This document shows positions 16,641 to 26,086 of a stretch of DNA of 64,000 bases, in pieces. The notes below the pieces were generated by a model. That model made no database searches, was not told the DNA's origin, and saw nothing but the letters and a program-made list of their open reading frames with translations. This DNA comes from Burkholderiales bacterium (GTDB lineage: Bacteria; Pseudomonadota; Gammaproteobacteria; Burkholderiales; Burkholderiaceae_C). Within the stretch, counting starts at the first letter, position 1, and every line of letters begins with the position of its first letter. The DNA lies in contig RXJQ01000008.1 of the NCBI GenBank assembly GCA_003963115.1, forward strand, positions 62,001 to 126,000, given 5' to 3'. The translations under genes were made by a program, and so were the position numbers.

Positions 16641-19562
16641 ATGCTTGATTTCCCATTTGACGCTGTAAAGACAACGGCCCCAGCCGAGCGATCGCGGTAC
16701 GTTCAACGTATCCGCCGCCGCTATCCCGCTGAATTGGCCGCTTTTGCCGAAGCCGCGCCTGGCCTGCCCCGCAAGGCGCAGATATCGGCCCTGATCGCCC
16801 ACCTCCGGTCGCAAGGACGCGAACTGGGTGCCGCCCTGAGGGTCGCCCGCCAACTGGTGCTGGAGCGCCTGGCCGTGATGGACGTTGAACAGGGCGCCGC
16901 CATGCTCGACATCACCGCCGCCATGACGGAGCTGGCCGAAGTCACCCTGGATCACGCTCTGGCCGCAGCCGAAGCCGAGGCCGATGAGAAGCACGGTCAG
17001 CCCCTCAACGAGCAGGGCCAGCGCGTCGACATGTGGGTCGTGGGCATGGGCAAGCTGGGCGGGCGCGAACTCAACGTCTCGTCCGACATCGACCTCATCT
17101 ACGTCTACGAAGAAGACGGCCACACCACGGGCCTGCAAGACGATACCGGGCTCGTCAAAGGCCGCGTCTCGCTGCATGAATACTTCAGTCTGGTGGCCCG
17201 ACGCCTGTCCACACTGATCGGCGACAACACCGAGGACGGCTTCGTCTTCCGCGTCGACCTGGCCTTGCGCCCCAACGGCAACTCCGGCCCGGCTGTGGTC
17301 AGCCTGAGCATGCTGGAAGAGTATTTCCTGGTGCAGGGCCGTGAATGGGAGCGCTTTGCCTGGCTCAAGAGCCGCATCGTCGCGCCCCACCGCGCCATGC
17401 CCGGTGGCGCGCACCACCGCCGCGCCCTTGGCCTGCGTGACATCGTCATGCCCTTCGTCTTCCGCCGCTATCTCGACTACGGCGTGTTCGAGGGCCTGCG
17501 CCAGTTGCACCGCAAGATCCGCGACGAGGCCAACCGCCGCGCCGCCGGACGCCCCGAGCGCGCCAACGACGTCAAGCTATCCCGCGGCGGCATCCGCGAA
17601 ATCGAGTTCACCGTGCAGCTGCTGCAGGTGGTACGAGGCGGCCAGTTCCCGGAGATCCGCACCCGCTCCACCCTGCGCGCCTTGCCCCGCCTGGTCGCAC
17701 GCGGCCTCATCCCCCGGGTGACAGCCGACTGGCTGGCCCAGGCCTACATCTTCCTGCGCCGCATCGAGCACCGCATCCAGTACCTGGACGATCAGCAGAC
17801 CCACCTGCTGCCCACGGACGACCGCGACCTGGCCTGGATCGCCGACAGCCTGGGCCTGCAAGGCCGCGAACTCGGTACCCCGCTCAACCCCGATTGCCAC
17901 AGCGGCACCTGCCAGCTGCTGGATGCCTTGTGCAGTGTGCGCGAGTTCGTGGCCACCGAATTCGACGCCCTCCTTCACGACGGCCGCAGCCCGGGCCCAA
18001 CCGAAGGCGGCTGCCGCAGCTGCGGTGGCCCGCCCCTGCCCGTCGACAGCGAGGAATTCGCCGCCAAGCTGCCCGAGCCCGTGGCCGCGCGCGTGCGCGA
18101 GTTCGCCGCCCAACCCAAGGTGGCCATGCTGCCCGACAACGCCAAGCTGCGCCTGGCCAAGTTGATCGGCCGGGCCACGATGACCGCCTTCGGCCGCGAT
18201 GGCAAGACCAGCGAAGCCGATTGCCTGGGCCCGGACGCCGTGCTGCACTTCATCGATTGGCTCAACCCCCTGCTGCGCCGCGACAGCTACCTGTCCCTGC
18301 TGGCCGAGCGCCCCGAGGTGCTCATTCGCCTGCTGCGCCTGCTGGGCCTGGCCAAGTGGCCCATGCGCTACCTGCTGCGCCACCCCAACGTGATCGACGA
18401 ACTGGCCGACCCGCGGCTGATGGAGGGCCGCTTCGACGCCGCCACCTACCAGCGAGAACTGAGTGAGCGCCACGACGCCTGGTCCCGCGCGGGCCAGGCC
18501 GATGAAGAAGCCCTGCTCGATACCCTGCGCCGCGCCCACCATGCCGAGGTCTTCCGGACCCTGGTGCGTGATGTCGAAGGCCTGATCACCGTCGAAGAAG
18601 TCGCCGACGACCTCTCTGCCCTGGCCGACGCCACCTTGAACACCACCATTCAGTGGGCCTGGGGCCATCTGCAGCAACGGCCCGGCAAGCAAGGCGCCTA
18701 TGCCGTGGGCCGCCAGCCGCATTTCGCCGTCATTGCCTACGGCAAGCTGGGTGGCAAGGAGCTAGGTTACGGCAGCGATCTGGACGTCGTCTTCCTGTAT
18801 GACGACACCCAGGACGTGCAGCCTGACGACGCCGGCCCCGATACAGCCGGCCCCATCGACGCCTACATGTTGTTCGCACGCAAGCTCGTCACCTGGCTGA
18901 CCTTGCGCACCTCGACCGGCGAGCTGTTCGATATCGACACCGCCTTGCGCCCCAACGGCAACTCCGGCCTGCTGGTGACCAGCTTCCACGCCTATGACGA
19001 CTACCAGCGTCAGCGCGGCAGCAACACCGCCTGGACCTGGGAGCATCAAGCCCTGACCCGCGCCCGCTGGTGTGCCGGCGAGCCCGCCCTGGCCGAGCGC
19101 TTCGAGACCACCCGCCGCGCCGTACTCAGCGCCGAACGCGACCCGGCTGCCTTGCGCGAGGAAGTGGTCAGCATGCGCGAACGCATGCGCGAGGCCCACC
19201 CCTGCCCGCCCACGGCTTTTGACATCAAACACAGCCCCGGCGGCATGATCGATGTCGAATTCGCCATTCAGTACCTCGTGCTGGCCTACAGCCGCCTGCA
19301 CCCCGAACTCCTGGACAACAAGGGCAACATCGCCCTGCTGGACCGCGCCGAACACGTCGGGCTGTTGCCCGCAGGCGTCGGCCATGCGGCTGGCCAGGCC
19401 TACCGCGAGTTGCGCCGCATCCAGCACCGCGCCCGCCTGGATGACGCCCCCACCCGCTTCGAGCTGGAGGCCATGCCCAGCCTCGTGCCGTACCGGGACG
19501 CCGTGCTGACACTTTGGTCAGATGTGTTTGTCAAATACCCAGCAGCACCCGCCCAAGCGTGA
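16641..19562 (+). CDS. glnE: Bifunctional glutamine synthetase adenylyltransferase/adenylyl-removing enzyme
   Basis: 973 residues (E. coli 946). GlnE adds AMP to, and removes it from, glutamine synthetase in response to PII and glutamine. Two nucleotidyltransferase domains are clear: the N-terminal one with GMGKLGGRELNVSSDIDLI near residue 136 and the C-terminal one with AYGKLGGKELGYGSDLDVVFLYD near residue 697. Each is followed by its RxNGNSG-type block (LRPNGNSG). The linker after the first domain carries an unusual cysteine-rich stretch, Cys419-x4-Cys424 and Cys458-x2-Cys461 (CHSGTC, CRSCGG), which looks inserted. The last 41 bases overlap the rhombosortase gene. Confidence 0.96.
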   Translation: MLDFPFDAVKTTAPAERSRYVQRIRRRYPAELAAFAEAAPGLPRKAQISALIAHLRSQGRELGAALRVARQLVLERLAVMDVEQGAAMLDITAAMTELAEVTLDHALAAAEAEADEKHGQPLNEQGQRVDMWVVGMGKLGGRELNVSSDIDLIYVYEEDGHTTGLQDDTGLVKGRVSLHEYFSLVARRLSTLIGDNTEDGFVFRVDLALRPNGNSGPAVVSLSMLEEYFLVQGREWERFAWLKSRIVAPHRAMPGGAHHRRALGLRDIVMPFVFRRYLDYGVFEGLRQLHRKIRDEANRRAAGRPERANDVKLSRGGIREIEFTVQLLQVVRGGQFPEIRTRSTLRALPRLVARGLIPRVTADWLAQAYIFLRRIEHRIQYLDDQQTHLLPTDDRDLAWIADSLGLQGRELGTPLNPDCHSGTCQLLDALCSVREFVATEFDALLHDGRSPGPTEGGCRSCGGPPLPVDSEEFAAKLPEPVAARVREFAAQPKVAMLPDNAKLRLAKLIGRATMTAFGRDGKTSEADCLGPDAVLHFIDWLNPLLRRDSYLSLLAERPEVLIRLLRLLGLAKWPMRYLLRHPNVIDELADPRLMEGRFDAATYQRELSERHDAWSRAGQADEEALLDTLRRAHHAEVFRTLVRDVEGLITVEEVADDLSALADATLNTTIQWAWGHLQQRPGKQGAYAVGRQPHFAVIAYGKLGGKELGYGSDLDVVFLYDDTQDVQPDDAGPDTAGPIDAYMLFARKLVTWLTLRTSTGELFDIDTALRPNGNSGLLVTSFHAYDDYQRQRGSNTAWTWEHQALTRARWCAGEPALAERFETTRRAVLSAERDPAALREEVVSMRERMREAHPCPPTAFDIKHSPGGMIDVEFAIQYLVLAYSRLHPELLDNKGNIALLDRAEHVGLLPAGVGHAAGQAYRELRRIQHRARLDDAPTRFELEAMPSLVPYRDAVLTLWSDVFVKYPAAPAQA

Positions 19563-20232
19563 CGCCCCCCTGCGCCCAGGCATGGGAACCGGCGCCTGGA
19601 CCTGGCTGCTGGTCGGCCTTGCGCTGGGTGTACCCGCCGCCCTGGCTGGCTGGGTGCCACTGGATCACACCGACAGCGCCTGGCCCGCCTGGGCGCGGTC
19701 ATGGGCACTGCACCCCGATCAAGGCTGGACTGGACTGTCACCGCAGGCACTCTGGACTTGCGCCTGGCTGCACGGCAGCGCCACTCACCTCTACAAGAAC
19801 CTGGCCGCGCTGCTGCTGCTGATCCCGTTTGGCATCAGCCTGCGTGTTGATGCCCGTGCGGCGCTGGCCTGGCTGCTCGCCTGGCCACTGACCCATATAG
19901 GCATGCTGAACCAACCCCTGCATACCTATATTGGAATGTCGGGTGCATTACATTCCGGTGCCATCATCATCGCCTTGAACGTCGTCTTGGGCACCTTATC
20001 GGCCCCGACCTCCTCATCCATGCCAATCGATCGACATCAAAAAATATCGGCTTGGATACTCCTGATCGGCCTGATACTGAAAATAATCATGGAAAACCCC
20101 TGGCAACACGTTCTGATTCGAAGCATGGCCTCGGATATAAATGTGGCCCCCTGGGCCCATTTGAGCGGCGCGGTCGCGGGCGCAGCTCTCTATATCTCAC
20201 TACGTCTGTTACCGAGCAGACGGCGAGTGTGA
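19522..20232 (+). CDS. Rhombosortase (rhomboid-family intramembrane serine protease)
   Basis: 236 residues from the ATG at 19522, which overlaps glnE by 41 bases; an ATG at 19582 (MGTGAWTWL) would give 216 residues and avoid most of the overlap. About six membrane segments are visible. The catalytic serine lies in YIGMSGALHSG, with the histidine after it characteristic of the rhombosortase subgroup, and the catalytic histidine in WAHLSGAVAGA near the C-terminus. Rhombosortases cleave the C-terminal GlyGly-CTERM sorting tail of secreted proteins. No GlyGly-CTERM protein is encoded in the window, so its substrates lie elsewhere. The 3' part has lower GC than glnE. Confidence 0.82.
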   Translation: MCLSNTQQHPPKRDAPLRPGMGTGAWTWLLVGLALGVPAALAGWVPLDHTDSAWPAWARSWALHPDQGWTGLSPQALWTCAWLHGSATHLYKNLAALLLLIPFGISLRVDARAALAWLLAWPLTHIGMLNQPLHTYIGMSGALHSGAIIIALNVVLGTLSAPTSSSMPIDRHQKISAWILLIGLILKIIMENPWQHVLIRSMASDINVAPWAHLSGAVAGAALYISLRLLPSRRRV

Positions 20233-20375
20233 AAAGACTGACACGCAAGCCTCGTACACTCCTTTGAGCACCCCGAGTAAACCCCTGGGGAACTTTGGGG
20301 CTGCTTCCAGAATCTTGCACGGGTGCCCAATCCGGTCCGTGCACAAATCAACTGACACAACCTACCAGCAAGACC

Positions 20376-21386
20376 ATGCAAACCCGCCTGCAAGCCATTG
20401 CCCGTCAACGCTCCATCCGCCTGATGGCGTTGCTGCCCATCGTCGTCGCCGCAGCATTGGCTGCCGGCTGCGGCGACAAGTCCAAACACGAGGGCAAGGC
20501 CAGCCAGGCCGCCGCCCGTGTCAATGGCGACGAGATCACCGTGCACCAGATCAACCAGTTGCTGGAGCGCCAGCAAGGCCTCAAGCCCGAGCAGGCCGAA
20601 GCCGCCAGCCACCAGGCGCTGGAAGGCCTGATCGACCAGCAACTGGCCGTGGCCAAGGCTGAAGAACAAAAGCTTGACCGTGACCCTCAAATCGTAGCCC
20701 TGCTGGACTCCACCCGCCGCAGCATCCTGGCCCGTGCTTATCTGGAAAAGGCGGCAGCAGCCGGTGCCGGCACACCCACGGCCGACGAAATCCGCAAGTA
20801 CTTTGACGCCAAGCCCGCTCTGTTCTCACAGCGCAAGGTCTACGCGCTGCAAGAGTTCACCGTGCCTGCTACGCCTGAGCAGACCAAGGCCACCATCGAC
20901 AAGCTGAAGACCACCAAGACCCCGGCCGATTTCGTTGAGGTTCTCAAGAACAGCGGCCTGAAGTTCAGCGCCAATCAAACCACCCAAGCTGCCGAAGGCC
21001 TGCCCTTGGGCATCCTGGACCAACTCGCCAAGGTCAACGATGGCGAGGCGCTCTACGTGACTGCGAAGGATGGCTTCAAGGCCGTGCTGGTGGTCGCCAG
21101 CAAGAGCCAGCCTGTCAGCTTCGATCAGGCCAAGCCCGCGATTGAGCAATACCTCACCGTCGAGCGTCGCCGCGATTTCGCGCAGAAGGAACTCAAGAAC
21201 CTGCGCGCTGCCGCAAAAATCGAATACATCGGCAAGTTTGCCGAGAAAGCCGCCTCCGGCCCTGCGGCAAGTTCTGCACCTGAAAACGTGGCCGCACCTA
21301 CAGCCGCCTCCGCTCCGGCCGATACTGCATCAGGCACAGGCATTGACGCCAACGCACTGAACAAGGGCCTTTCAGGTCTGAAGTGA
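20376..21386 (+). CDS. epsD: EpsD-family peptidyl-prolyl isomerase lipoprotein
   Basis: 336 residues from the ATG at 20376. The signal sequence ends in a lipobox (LAAGC, Cys near residue 32), so it should be a periplasmic lipoprotein. The body is SurA/PpiD-like: an N-terminal helical chaperone part (RVNGDEITVHQINQLLERQ, then ALEGLIDQQLAVAKAEEQ) and a degenerate parvulin domain (KVYALQEFTVPATPEQ, LPLGILDQLAKVNDGE). The C-terminal 45 residues are Ala/Ser/Pro-rich. EpsD proteins are found in XrtB-type exopolysaccharide loci and probably help assemble or fold export components. It opens the plus-strand operon with epsF 79 bases downstream. There is no second epsD in module B. Confidence 0.88.
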   Translation: MQTRLQAIARQRSIRLMALLPIVVAAALAAGCGDKSKHEGKASQAAARVNGDEITVHQINQLLERQQGLKPEQAEAASHQALEGLIDQQLAVAKAEEQKLDRDPQIVALLDSTRRSILARAYLEKAAAAGAGTPTADEIRKYFDAKPALFSQRKVYALQEFTVPATPEQTKATIDKLKTTKTPADFVEVLKNSGLKFSANQTTQAAEGLPLGILDQLAKVNDGEALYVTAKDGFKAVLVVASKSQPVSFDQAKPAIEQYLTVERRRDFAQKELKNLRAAAKIEYIGKFAEKAASGPAASSAPENVAAPTAASAPADTASGTGIDANALNKGLSGLK

Positions 21387-21389
21387 TGG

Positions 21390-21401
21390 CTTGCGCGCAA
21401 G
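21390..21401. promoter_or_regulatory. 12-bp perfect palindrome between epsD and epsF
   Basis: CTTGCGCGCAAG starts three bases past the epsD stop codon and 65 bases before the epsF start. It could be a regulator site or an intercistronic RNA hairpin; nothing decides between them. Confidence 0.3.
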
Positions 21402-21465
21402 TTTGAGGTCAGTTTCAATCTGGCCCCAAGCTTGCGTCGAGTATCAGGTACGCACGGGACGTTGT

Positions 21466-22911
21466 ATGACTTTTGAACATCTATTTCGAATACTCGCAGC
21501 CAGAAAGAAGCTGGCAAGCCTGATATTCGCCTCCATTTTGCTGTTGGTGCTCATCATCAGCTTGGTACTTCCTAAGACATACAAGGCCACCGCCACTGTC
21601 GTTGCGGACATCAAACCAGACCCCGTGTCCGGACTGTCGCAGATTGGCATCTCGACCCAGACAAGCTACCTCAGCACGCAGGCGGACATCATCCAGAGCG
21701 CCAACGTGGCCAATCGCGTCATCCATGCGCTGCACCTGCAAGAAAACAGTGCGATGCGGGAAAAGTGGATGAGCGAAACAGAGGGCAAGGGTGATTACGA
21801 AGCCTGGCTGGGTGAACGTATTGGCAAGGGACTGGTCGTCAAGCCGTCCCGTGACTCCAACGTCCTGGAAATCACTTACAAAGGGGCCGATGCCAAATTC
21901 TCTGCGGCCTTGGCCAATGCCTATGCGCGCTCTTACATCGAATCCGTCATCCAGATGAAGGTGGATCCAGCACGCAATTACGCAGACTTCTTTGAAGAAC
22001 GCTCCCGCATCGCACGCGACAAGCTGGAGAAGGCGCAGCAAAAACTGGCTGAGGCACAAAGAGAAAAAGGCATCATCGTCACAGATGAGCGCTTGGATGT
22101 AGAAACGACCAAGCTCAATGAATTGGGTGCTCAGTTGGTGCTGTCTCGTGCTCAGTTGGCAGAATCCTCCAGCCGCAACACTGCGGCTAAGAAAACAGCG
22201 GAAAGCTTGTCCGACGTACTAAACAACCCGCTGTTGGGTAGCTTGAAGGCCGATATGGCCAGGCTTCAGGGCAAGTTGCAAGAATTGCAAGCTCAGTATG
22301 GCGACAACTACCCGCAGATCATTGAAACCAAGGCCAACATCAAGGAACTGGATTCGCGCATCCGCGCCGAAACCTCCAAGGTTCAAGCCAGCATGACGGT
22401 CAATGACAACATCGCCCAAAGCCGCGAAGCTGCCGTCCAGGTTGCATTCGACGATCAGCGCGCCAAGTTGCTCAAGCTCAAGGAACAGCGCACGGAATTG
22501 GCTGTCCTGGAGCAAGAGGTGACCAGTGCCCAGAAGATCTACGAGGCACTGCAGTCTCGACTAAGCCAGATCAACCTGGAAAGCAACAGCAGCCAGAGCA
22601 ACATCTATCTGCTGAGCCCAGCGACGGAGCCCGCCGAGCACGCATCGCCTCGTGTCGTGCTCAACATGATCATTGCCTTCTTCCCCGCGTTGCTGTTCGC
22701 TGTGCTCGGTTGCATTGGTGTGGAAATGCGTGATCGCCGGATCCGTGGCGTACACGATCTTCGCCAGATCCCCGATACGCCTGTGTTAGGCGTGATGCTG
22801 GCACCCACCGCGCGCATCCGCAATGACAAGGGCCTCGATAGCGCCAAATTGAACCGCTACTTCTCGTCGTCCATCCAACCCGTCAGGCATGACAGGAGTC
22901 TCGCCTCCTGA
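21466..22911 (+). CDS. epsF: EpsF-type polysaccharide co-polymerase (chain-length determinant), module A
   Basis: 481 residues from the ATG at 21466. The layout is that of a Wzz-like inner-membrane co-polymerase: membrane helix at about residues 16-35, a large periplasmic region with a long coiled coil (about residues 170-380, rich in Lys/Glu/Gln/Ala), and a second helix at about residues 398-421, followed by a 60-residue cytoplasmic tail. The N-terminal YKATATVVADIKPDPVSG and YLSTQADIIQSANVANRVI blocks are typical. Such proteins set polymer length and recruit the cytoplasmic ATPase EpsG, which is encoded next with an 11-base gap after this stop. A paralog (epsF2) lies at 41030. Confidence 0.92.
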   Translation: MTFEHLFRILAARKKLASLIFASILLLVLIISLVLPKTYKATATVVADIKPDPVSGLSQIGISTQTSYLSTQADIIQSANVANRVIHALHLQENSAMREKWMSETEGKGDYEAWLGERIGKGLVVKPSRDSNVLEITYKGADAKFSAALANAYARSYIESVIQMKVDPARNYADFFEERSRIARDKLEKAQQKLAEAQREKGIIVTDERLDVETTKLNELGAQLVLSRAQLAESSSRNTAAKKTAESLSDVLNNPLLGSLKADMARLQGKLQELQAQYGDNYPQIIETKANIKELDSRIRAETSKVQASMTVNDNIAQSREAAVQVAFDDQRAKLLKLKEQRTELAVLEQEVTSAQKIYEALQSRLSQINLESNSSQSNIYLLSPATEPAEHASPRVVLNMIIAFFPALLFAVLGCIGVEMRDRRIRGVHDLRQIPDTPVLGVMLAPTARIRNDKGLDSAKLNRYFSSSIQPVRHDRSLAS

Positions 22912-22921
22912 GGCGGTAAGT

Positions 22922-23848
22922 ATGAAGCCCAGTTCCAACCCTCATTTCCATGCGTCTGCCCTGGGTGGGCCTAATGTCGGATTTCCTGAGACTCAGGCGG
23001 ATAACGAGCGCTCCATCGGGGAAATCATCAGTCAGGCCAACAATCTGAGCCCAGAGCAGATTGAGCAGATCCTGGCCTATCAACGCGAGCACGGGGTGCG
23101 CTTTGGCGAGGCTGCGGTTGCATTGCAGTTGGCCAACAACGATGACGTCCTCTGGGCTCTGGCACAGCAATTCCACTACCCTTATTCGCCAGAAAGCGAT
23201 GTCAACAAGTCGCTCCCGGGCGAAGTGGTGGTGGCGACACAACCCTTCTCGGCCCGGGCCGAATCCTTCCGGAGCATGCGCAGCCACCTGATCATGCGCA
23301 TGTTCAGTGGTCCGCAGACTCCCAAGAGCGCATTGGCCGTCATTAGCCCCAACACGGGCGATGGCAAAAGCTATTTCGCTGCCAACTTGGCTGCGGCCTT
23401 CTCGCAGTTGTCTGGCCGTACCTTGTTGATCGACGCAGACATGAGGGCACCTCGTCAACACGAATTGTTTGGCTTGCCTGAGTCGAGTGCTGGTCTATCC
23501 ACCATTTTGTCGGGTAGAGCAGCCAGCAATGTCATTCGTCCTGTCAAGCAACTACCCAGCCTGTTTGTACTGCCAGTGGGCACCACGCCTCCCAACCCAC
23601 TGGAACTGGTCGAGCGCCCTGCATTCGGCCTGCTGATCCGAGAACTGATGACCAAGTTTGACCACGTGATCGTCGATACGCCGGCTGCCACCTTGGGGTC
23701 GGATGGCGCCGTGATCGCGGCGAAATGTGGGGCTGCCATCCTGATTGCTCGACGCAATCACAGCAGACTGGATGACATTCAGTACATGGTCAACACCGCC
23801 AAAATAGGCACCACCAAAGTGATTGGCACCGTCATCAATGAGTTCTGA
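22922..23848 (+). CDS. epsG: EpsG-type BY-kinase-like ATPase with N-terminal MshEN-like repeat, module A
   Basis: 308 residues. The C-terminal part is a tyrosine-kinase/ParA-like ATPase: Walker A SPNTGDGKS (residues 142-150), Walker A' LLIDADMRAPRQ, Walker B VIVDTPA. It should bind the cytoplasmic side of EpsF and drive polymer length control. The protein ends in VIGTVINEF with no tyrosine cluster, so classical autophosphorylation is unlikely. Residues 31-83 form two 24-residue repeats with a 5-residue spacer (SIGEII...LAYQ and RFGEAAV...ALAQQ), the same spacing as the MshEN cyclic-di-GMP-binding motif; the first Arg is Ser here. The GT2 gene overlaps its stop codon by 11 bases. Confidence 0.9.
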   Translation: MKPSSNPHFHASALGGPNVGFPETQADNERSIGEIISQANNLSPEQIEQILAYQREHGVRFGEAAVALQLANNDDVLWALAQQFHYPYSPESDVNKSLPGEVVVATQPFSARAESFRSMRSHLIMRMFSGPQTPKSALAVISPNTGDGKSYFAANLAAAFSQLSGRTLLIDADMRAPRQHELFGLPESSAGLSTILSGRAASNVIRPVKQLPSLFVLPVGTTPPNPLELVERPAFGLLIRELMTKFDHVIVDTPAATLGSDGAVIAAKCGAAILIARRNHSRLDDIQYMVNTAKIGTTKVIGTVINEF

Positions 23849-24830
23849 GGCCAGTGCTGAACCCATTCAGCACTTGATATCGGTTGTCATTGTCAACTAC
23901 AACGGTCTCCGATTTCTAAGTGAGTGCCTGAGCACGCTGTCCAGCCAGGCCTTCTTGCGATACCCATATGAAATCATCGTGGTGGACAACGCTTCGTCGG
24001 ATGGGAGCCAAGATTTCCTGCGGCATTACCCAGGCATCACGTATATTGAATCTCCTGTGAATACCGGCTTTACAGGTGGCAACAATATTGGCGTCAAGGC
24101 GGCAAAGGGCGATATCGTTTTTTTGCTCAACAACGACACGCGTGTTGAAACATGCCTGGACCCCATGATTGAAGAACTGCTCCAACCTGCCGTTGGTGTC
24201 GTTGGCTGCCAACTGAGATACGGTGACGGGCGGATTCAGTTCTCGACGGGGCACGAACACACGCCATTGCGCGTCGTCTTTTCCTGGCTGGGCGTCGAAA
24301 AATGGTCGCGGCTGCCTACGCTCTTCAGACGCCTGGAAACCCATATTGGCTTCTATGAGCGCCCCCATAGGCAGTTAGCCTGGGTATCTGGCGCCGCCCT
24401 GATGACCCGAACTGTCCTGTGGCGACAGCTTCAAGGCCTGGACGAAGCCTTTTTTATGTACTGCGAAGACGTCGACTACTGTCGCAGGGTACGCGACAAG
24501 GGCTTTTCCATCTCCTACCTTCCCCAGGTCAGGATCACACACTACGAAGGCGCTGGCAAAGAATGGATTGGCCGTCACGCGCTCTTGCGAACAACCCGCT
24601 CTTACACCCTGTATGTCGCCAAACATTTCGGGCTCGCCTCTAGCCGCTTGATGGCCTGCGGGCTGAGCGTGATTTTCCTGCTGCGTGCGCTTGCCTTCCA
24701 CTTCATGTCGGGCATCGCTTCCGAAGCTAACCGTCGGCGAATTTTCAAAGAAAAGGCCGGAGCATTCCATCAAGCTGGCAAAACCTTGATGCACAGCGCA
24801 AGCTGTGGTCAGCCTCCCAAACTGCCATGA
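23838..24830 (+). CDS. Glycosyltransferase family 2 (rhamnosyltransferase-like)
   Basis: 330 residues from the ATG at 23838, which lies inside the end of epsG. The GT-A domain begins VVIVNYNGLRFLSECLSTL and has the nucleotide-binding EIIVVDNASSDGS, the metal-binding segment FLLNNDTRVE and the acceptor region FFMYCEDVDYCRRVRDKG. This is the WbbL/rhamnosyltransferase pattern in family 2. A short C-terminal hydrophobic segment (LMACGLSVIFLLRALAF) may anchor it to the inner membrane. It should add one sugar to the lipid-linked repeat unit of polysaccharide A; the donor sugar cannot be read from sequence. The stop overlaps the next start (ATGA). Confidence 0.9.
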   Translation: MSSEASAEPIQHLISVVIVNYNGLRFLSECLSTLSSQAFLRYPYEIIVVDNASSDGSQDFLRHYPGITYIESPVNTGFTGGNNIGVKAAKGDIVFLLNNDTRVETCLDPMIEELLQPAVGVVGCQLRYGDGRIQFSTGHEHTPLRVVFSWLGVEKWSRLPTLFRRLETHIGFYERPHRQLAWVSGAALMTRTVLWRQLQGLDEAFFMYCEDVDYCRRVRDKGFSISYLPQVRITHYEGAGKEWIGRHALLRTTRSYTLYVAKHFGLASSRLMACGLSVIFLLRALAFHFMSGIASEANRRRIFKEKAGAFHQAGKTLMHSASCGQPPKLP

Positions 24831-26086
24831 GCATCTTTCCGTCCCTGGTCTTCTTCATCGTCTGCCTGACGGTGTACAGCCCGCTCAGCAAGACGCTGTT
24901 GACCCTGGCCGGACAATCGAACTACACGTCCACCCTGCGAGACCTCTTGCTCATCAGCTTGGGCCTGTACGGCATCGTGCGCGCCAATCCATTGCAATCG
25001 CCTCGGCTGCTATGGGGCGTCGTCATCCTGCTGGGTAGCATCTTCTTCTACATCGCCATTTCGGCTTACGAAGATCAATACCTACCGGGGCTGTATTACG
25101 CGCGGTTTTATGCGCTACCGGTCTTCTTCATGATGGCACTTGCCGGAAGCTTGTATGAGGCCACACCACGAGACAAAGACAGCCTCATCAAAGCGACCTT
25201 GTGGTTGAACCTCGTCACGGTGATCGTCAGCATCGTACTGTATGGTGTCATGCTGGCCGACAAGGGCCTCGCGAGCAAGTTGATTGTCGGCAGCGAGGAC
25301 GCCGTGCTACTGGCCGACTCTTGGTATATCTCGGGAGGGACCTGGATGCGCATGGGCCTGCCCGCGACCAGCCCGAATAACCTGGGCCTGATACTCGCAC
25401 TCAACCTCTACTTCTGTACAGTAGCTGCACGCAGAGTTGATGGCATCCTCAAGCGCATGCTGCCTTACGCTATTGCACTCACCTTCCTCGCTTTGCTGCT
25501 CACCTTCTCTCGCAGCAGCGTGCTGTTATACCTGGTCGCGCTGGCCCTGCTGCTTGTCTTCAAGGACATCCACATTCCAGCCAGAACCTGGGGCTGGGCT
25601 GGCACTGTTGGCGCCATCGTTCTGGCAACAGGTATAGCAGGTATCGTCGCGGTCAACCCTGATATCGCAGACAACGTCTCACACTGGATCGAGTTGAATC
25701 TTTCGGGCGACGACCCTTCTATGCAAGGTCATATCAAGACCTTCAAGGAGGCATGGGAGCGACTACCTGAGTACTACCTCCATGGTTTTGAAAAGGGCAC
25801 GGTCGGCCCCAACGCCATCTTCTTCACCTTGTCCATCAACCACGTGGAGAACACCATCTTGGGTGTCATCTACGACATGGGCTTCTTCTTGGGTTTCTTC
25901 TTTTTGCTTGGGTGGGGCCTCACGTTGAGCCACTTCCATCAGCAACGCCGGCAATACGCTGCCTTCTGGGGGTTTTTTGTCTGCTCCCAATTCCTACCCT
26001 ACTTCTTTGGCGCAGACGCTCTGATCGTGTTCGCCTATCTGTATGCGCTATCTGGTTTGATGCACGACAGCCGGGTGTCGACATGA
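24827..26086 (+). CDS. Wzy/O-antigen-ligase-like polysaccharide polymerase, module A
   Basis: 419 residues. It has about ten to twelve hydrophobic segments and two larger periplasmic loops, one of them at about residues 280-340 (IELNLSGDDPSMQGHIKTFKEA). That layout and the segment LALLLTFSRSSVLLYLVALALLL match the O-antigen ligase/polymerase superfamily, which joins or transfers undecaprenol-linked repeats on the periplasmic face. It sits in the tightly coupled operon: the start overlaps the GT2 stop (ATGA) and its stop overlaps the next start. Sequence conservation in this superfamily is low, so the choice between polymerase and ligase rests on context. Confidence 0.82.
   Translation: MSIFPSLVFFIVCLTVYSPLSKTLLTLAGQSNYTSTLRDLLLISLGLYGIVRANPLQSPRLLWGVVILLGSIFFYIAISAYEDQYLPGLYYARFYALPVFFMMALAGSLYEATPRDKDSLIKATLWLNLVTVIVSIVLYGVMLADKGLASKLIVGSEDAVLLADSWYISGGTWMRMGLPATSPNNLGLILALNLYFCTVAARRVDGILKRMLPYAIALTFLALLLTFSRSSVLLYLVALALLLVFKDIHIPARTWGWAGTVGAIVLATGIAGIVAVNPDIADNVSHWIELNLSGDDPSMQGHIKTFKEAWERLPEYYLHGFEKGTVGPNAIFFTLSINHVENTILGVIYDMGFFLGFFFLLGWGLTLSHFHQQRRQYAAFWGFFVCSQFLPYFFGADALIVFAYLYALSGLMHDSRVST

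Noticed and set aside
17577-18722. Minus-strand frame opposite glnE
   Set aside because: Shadow of glnE; Gly/Gln/Ala-rich and without motifs.
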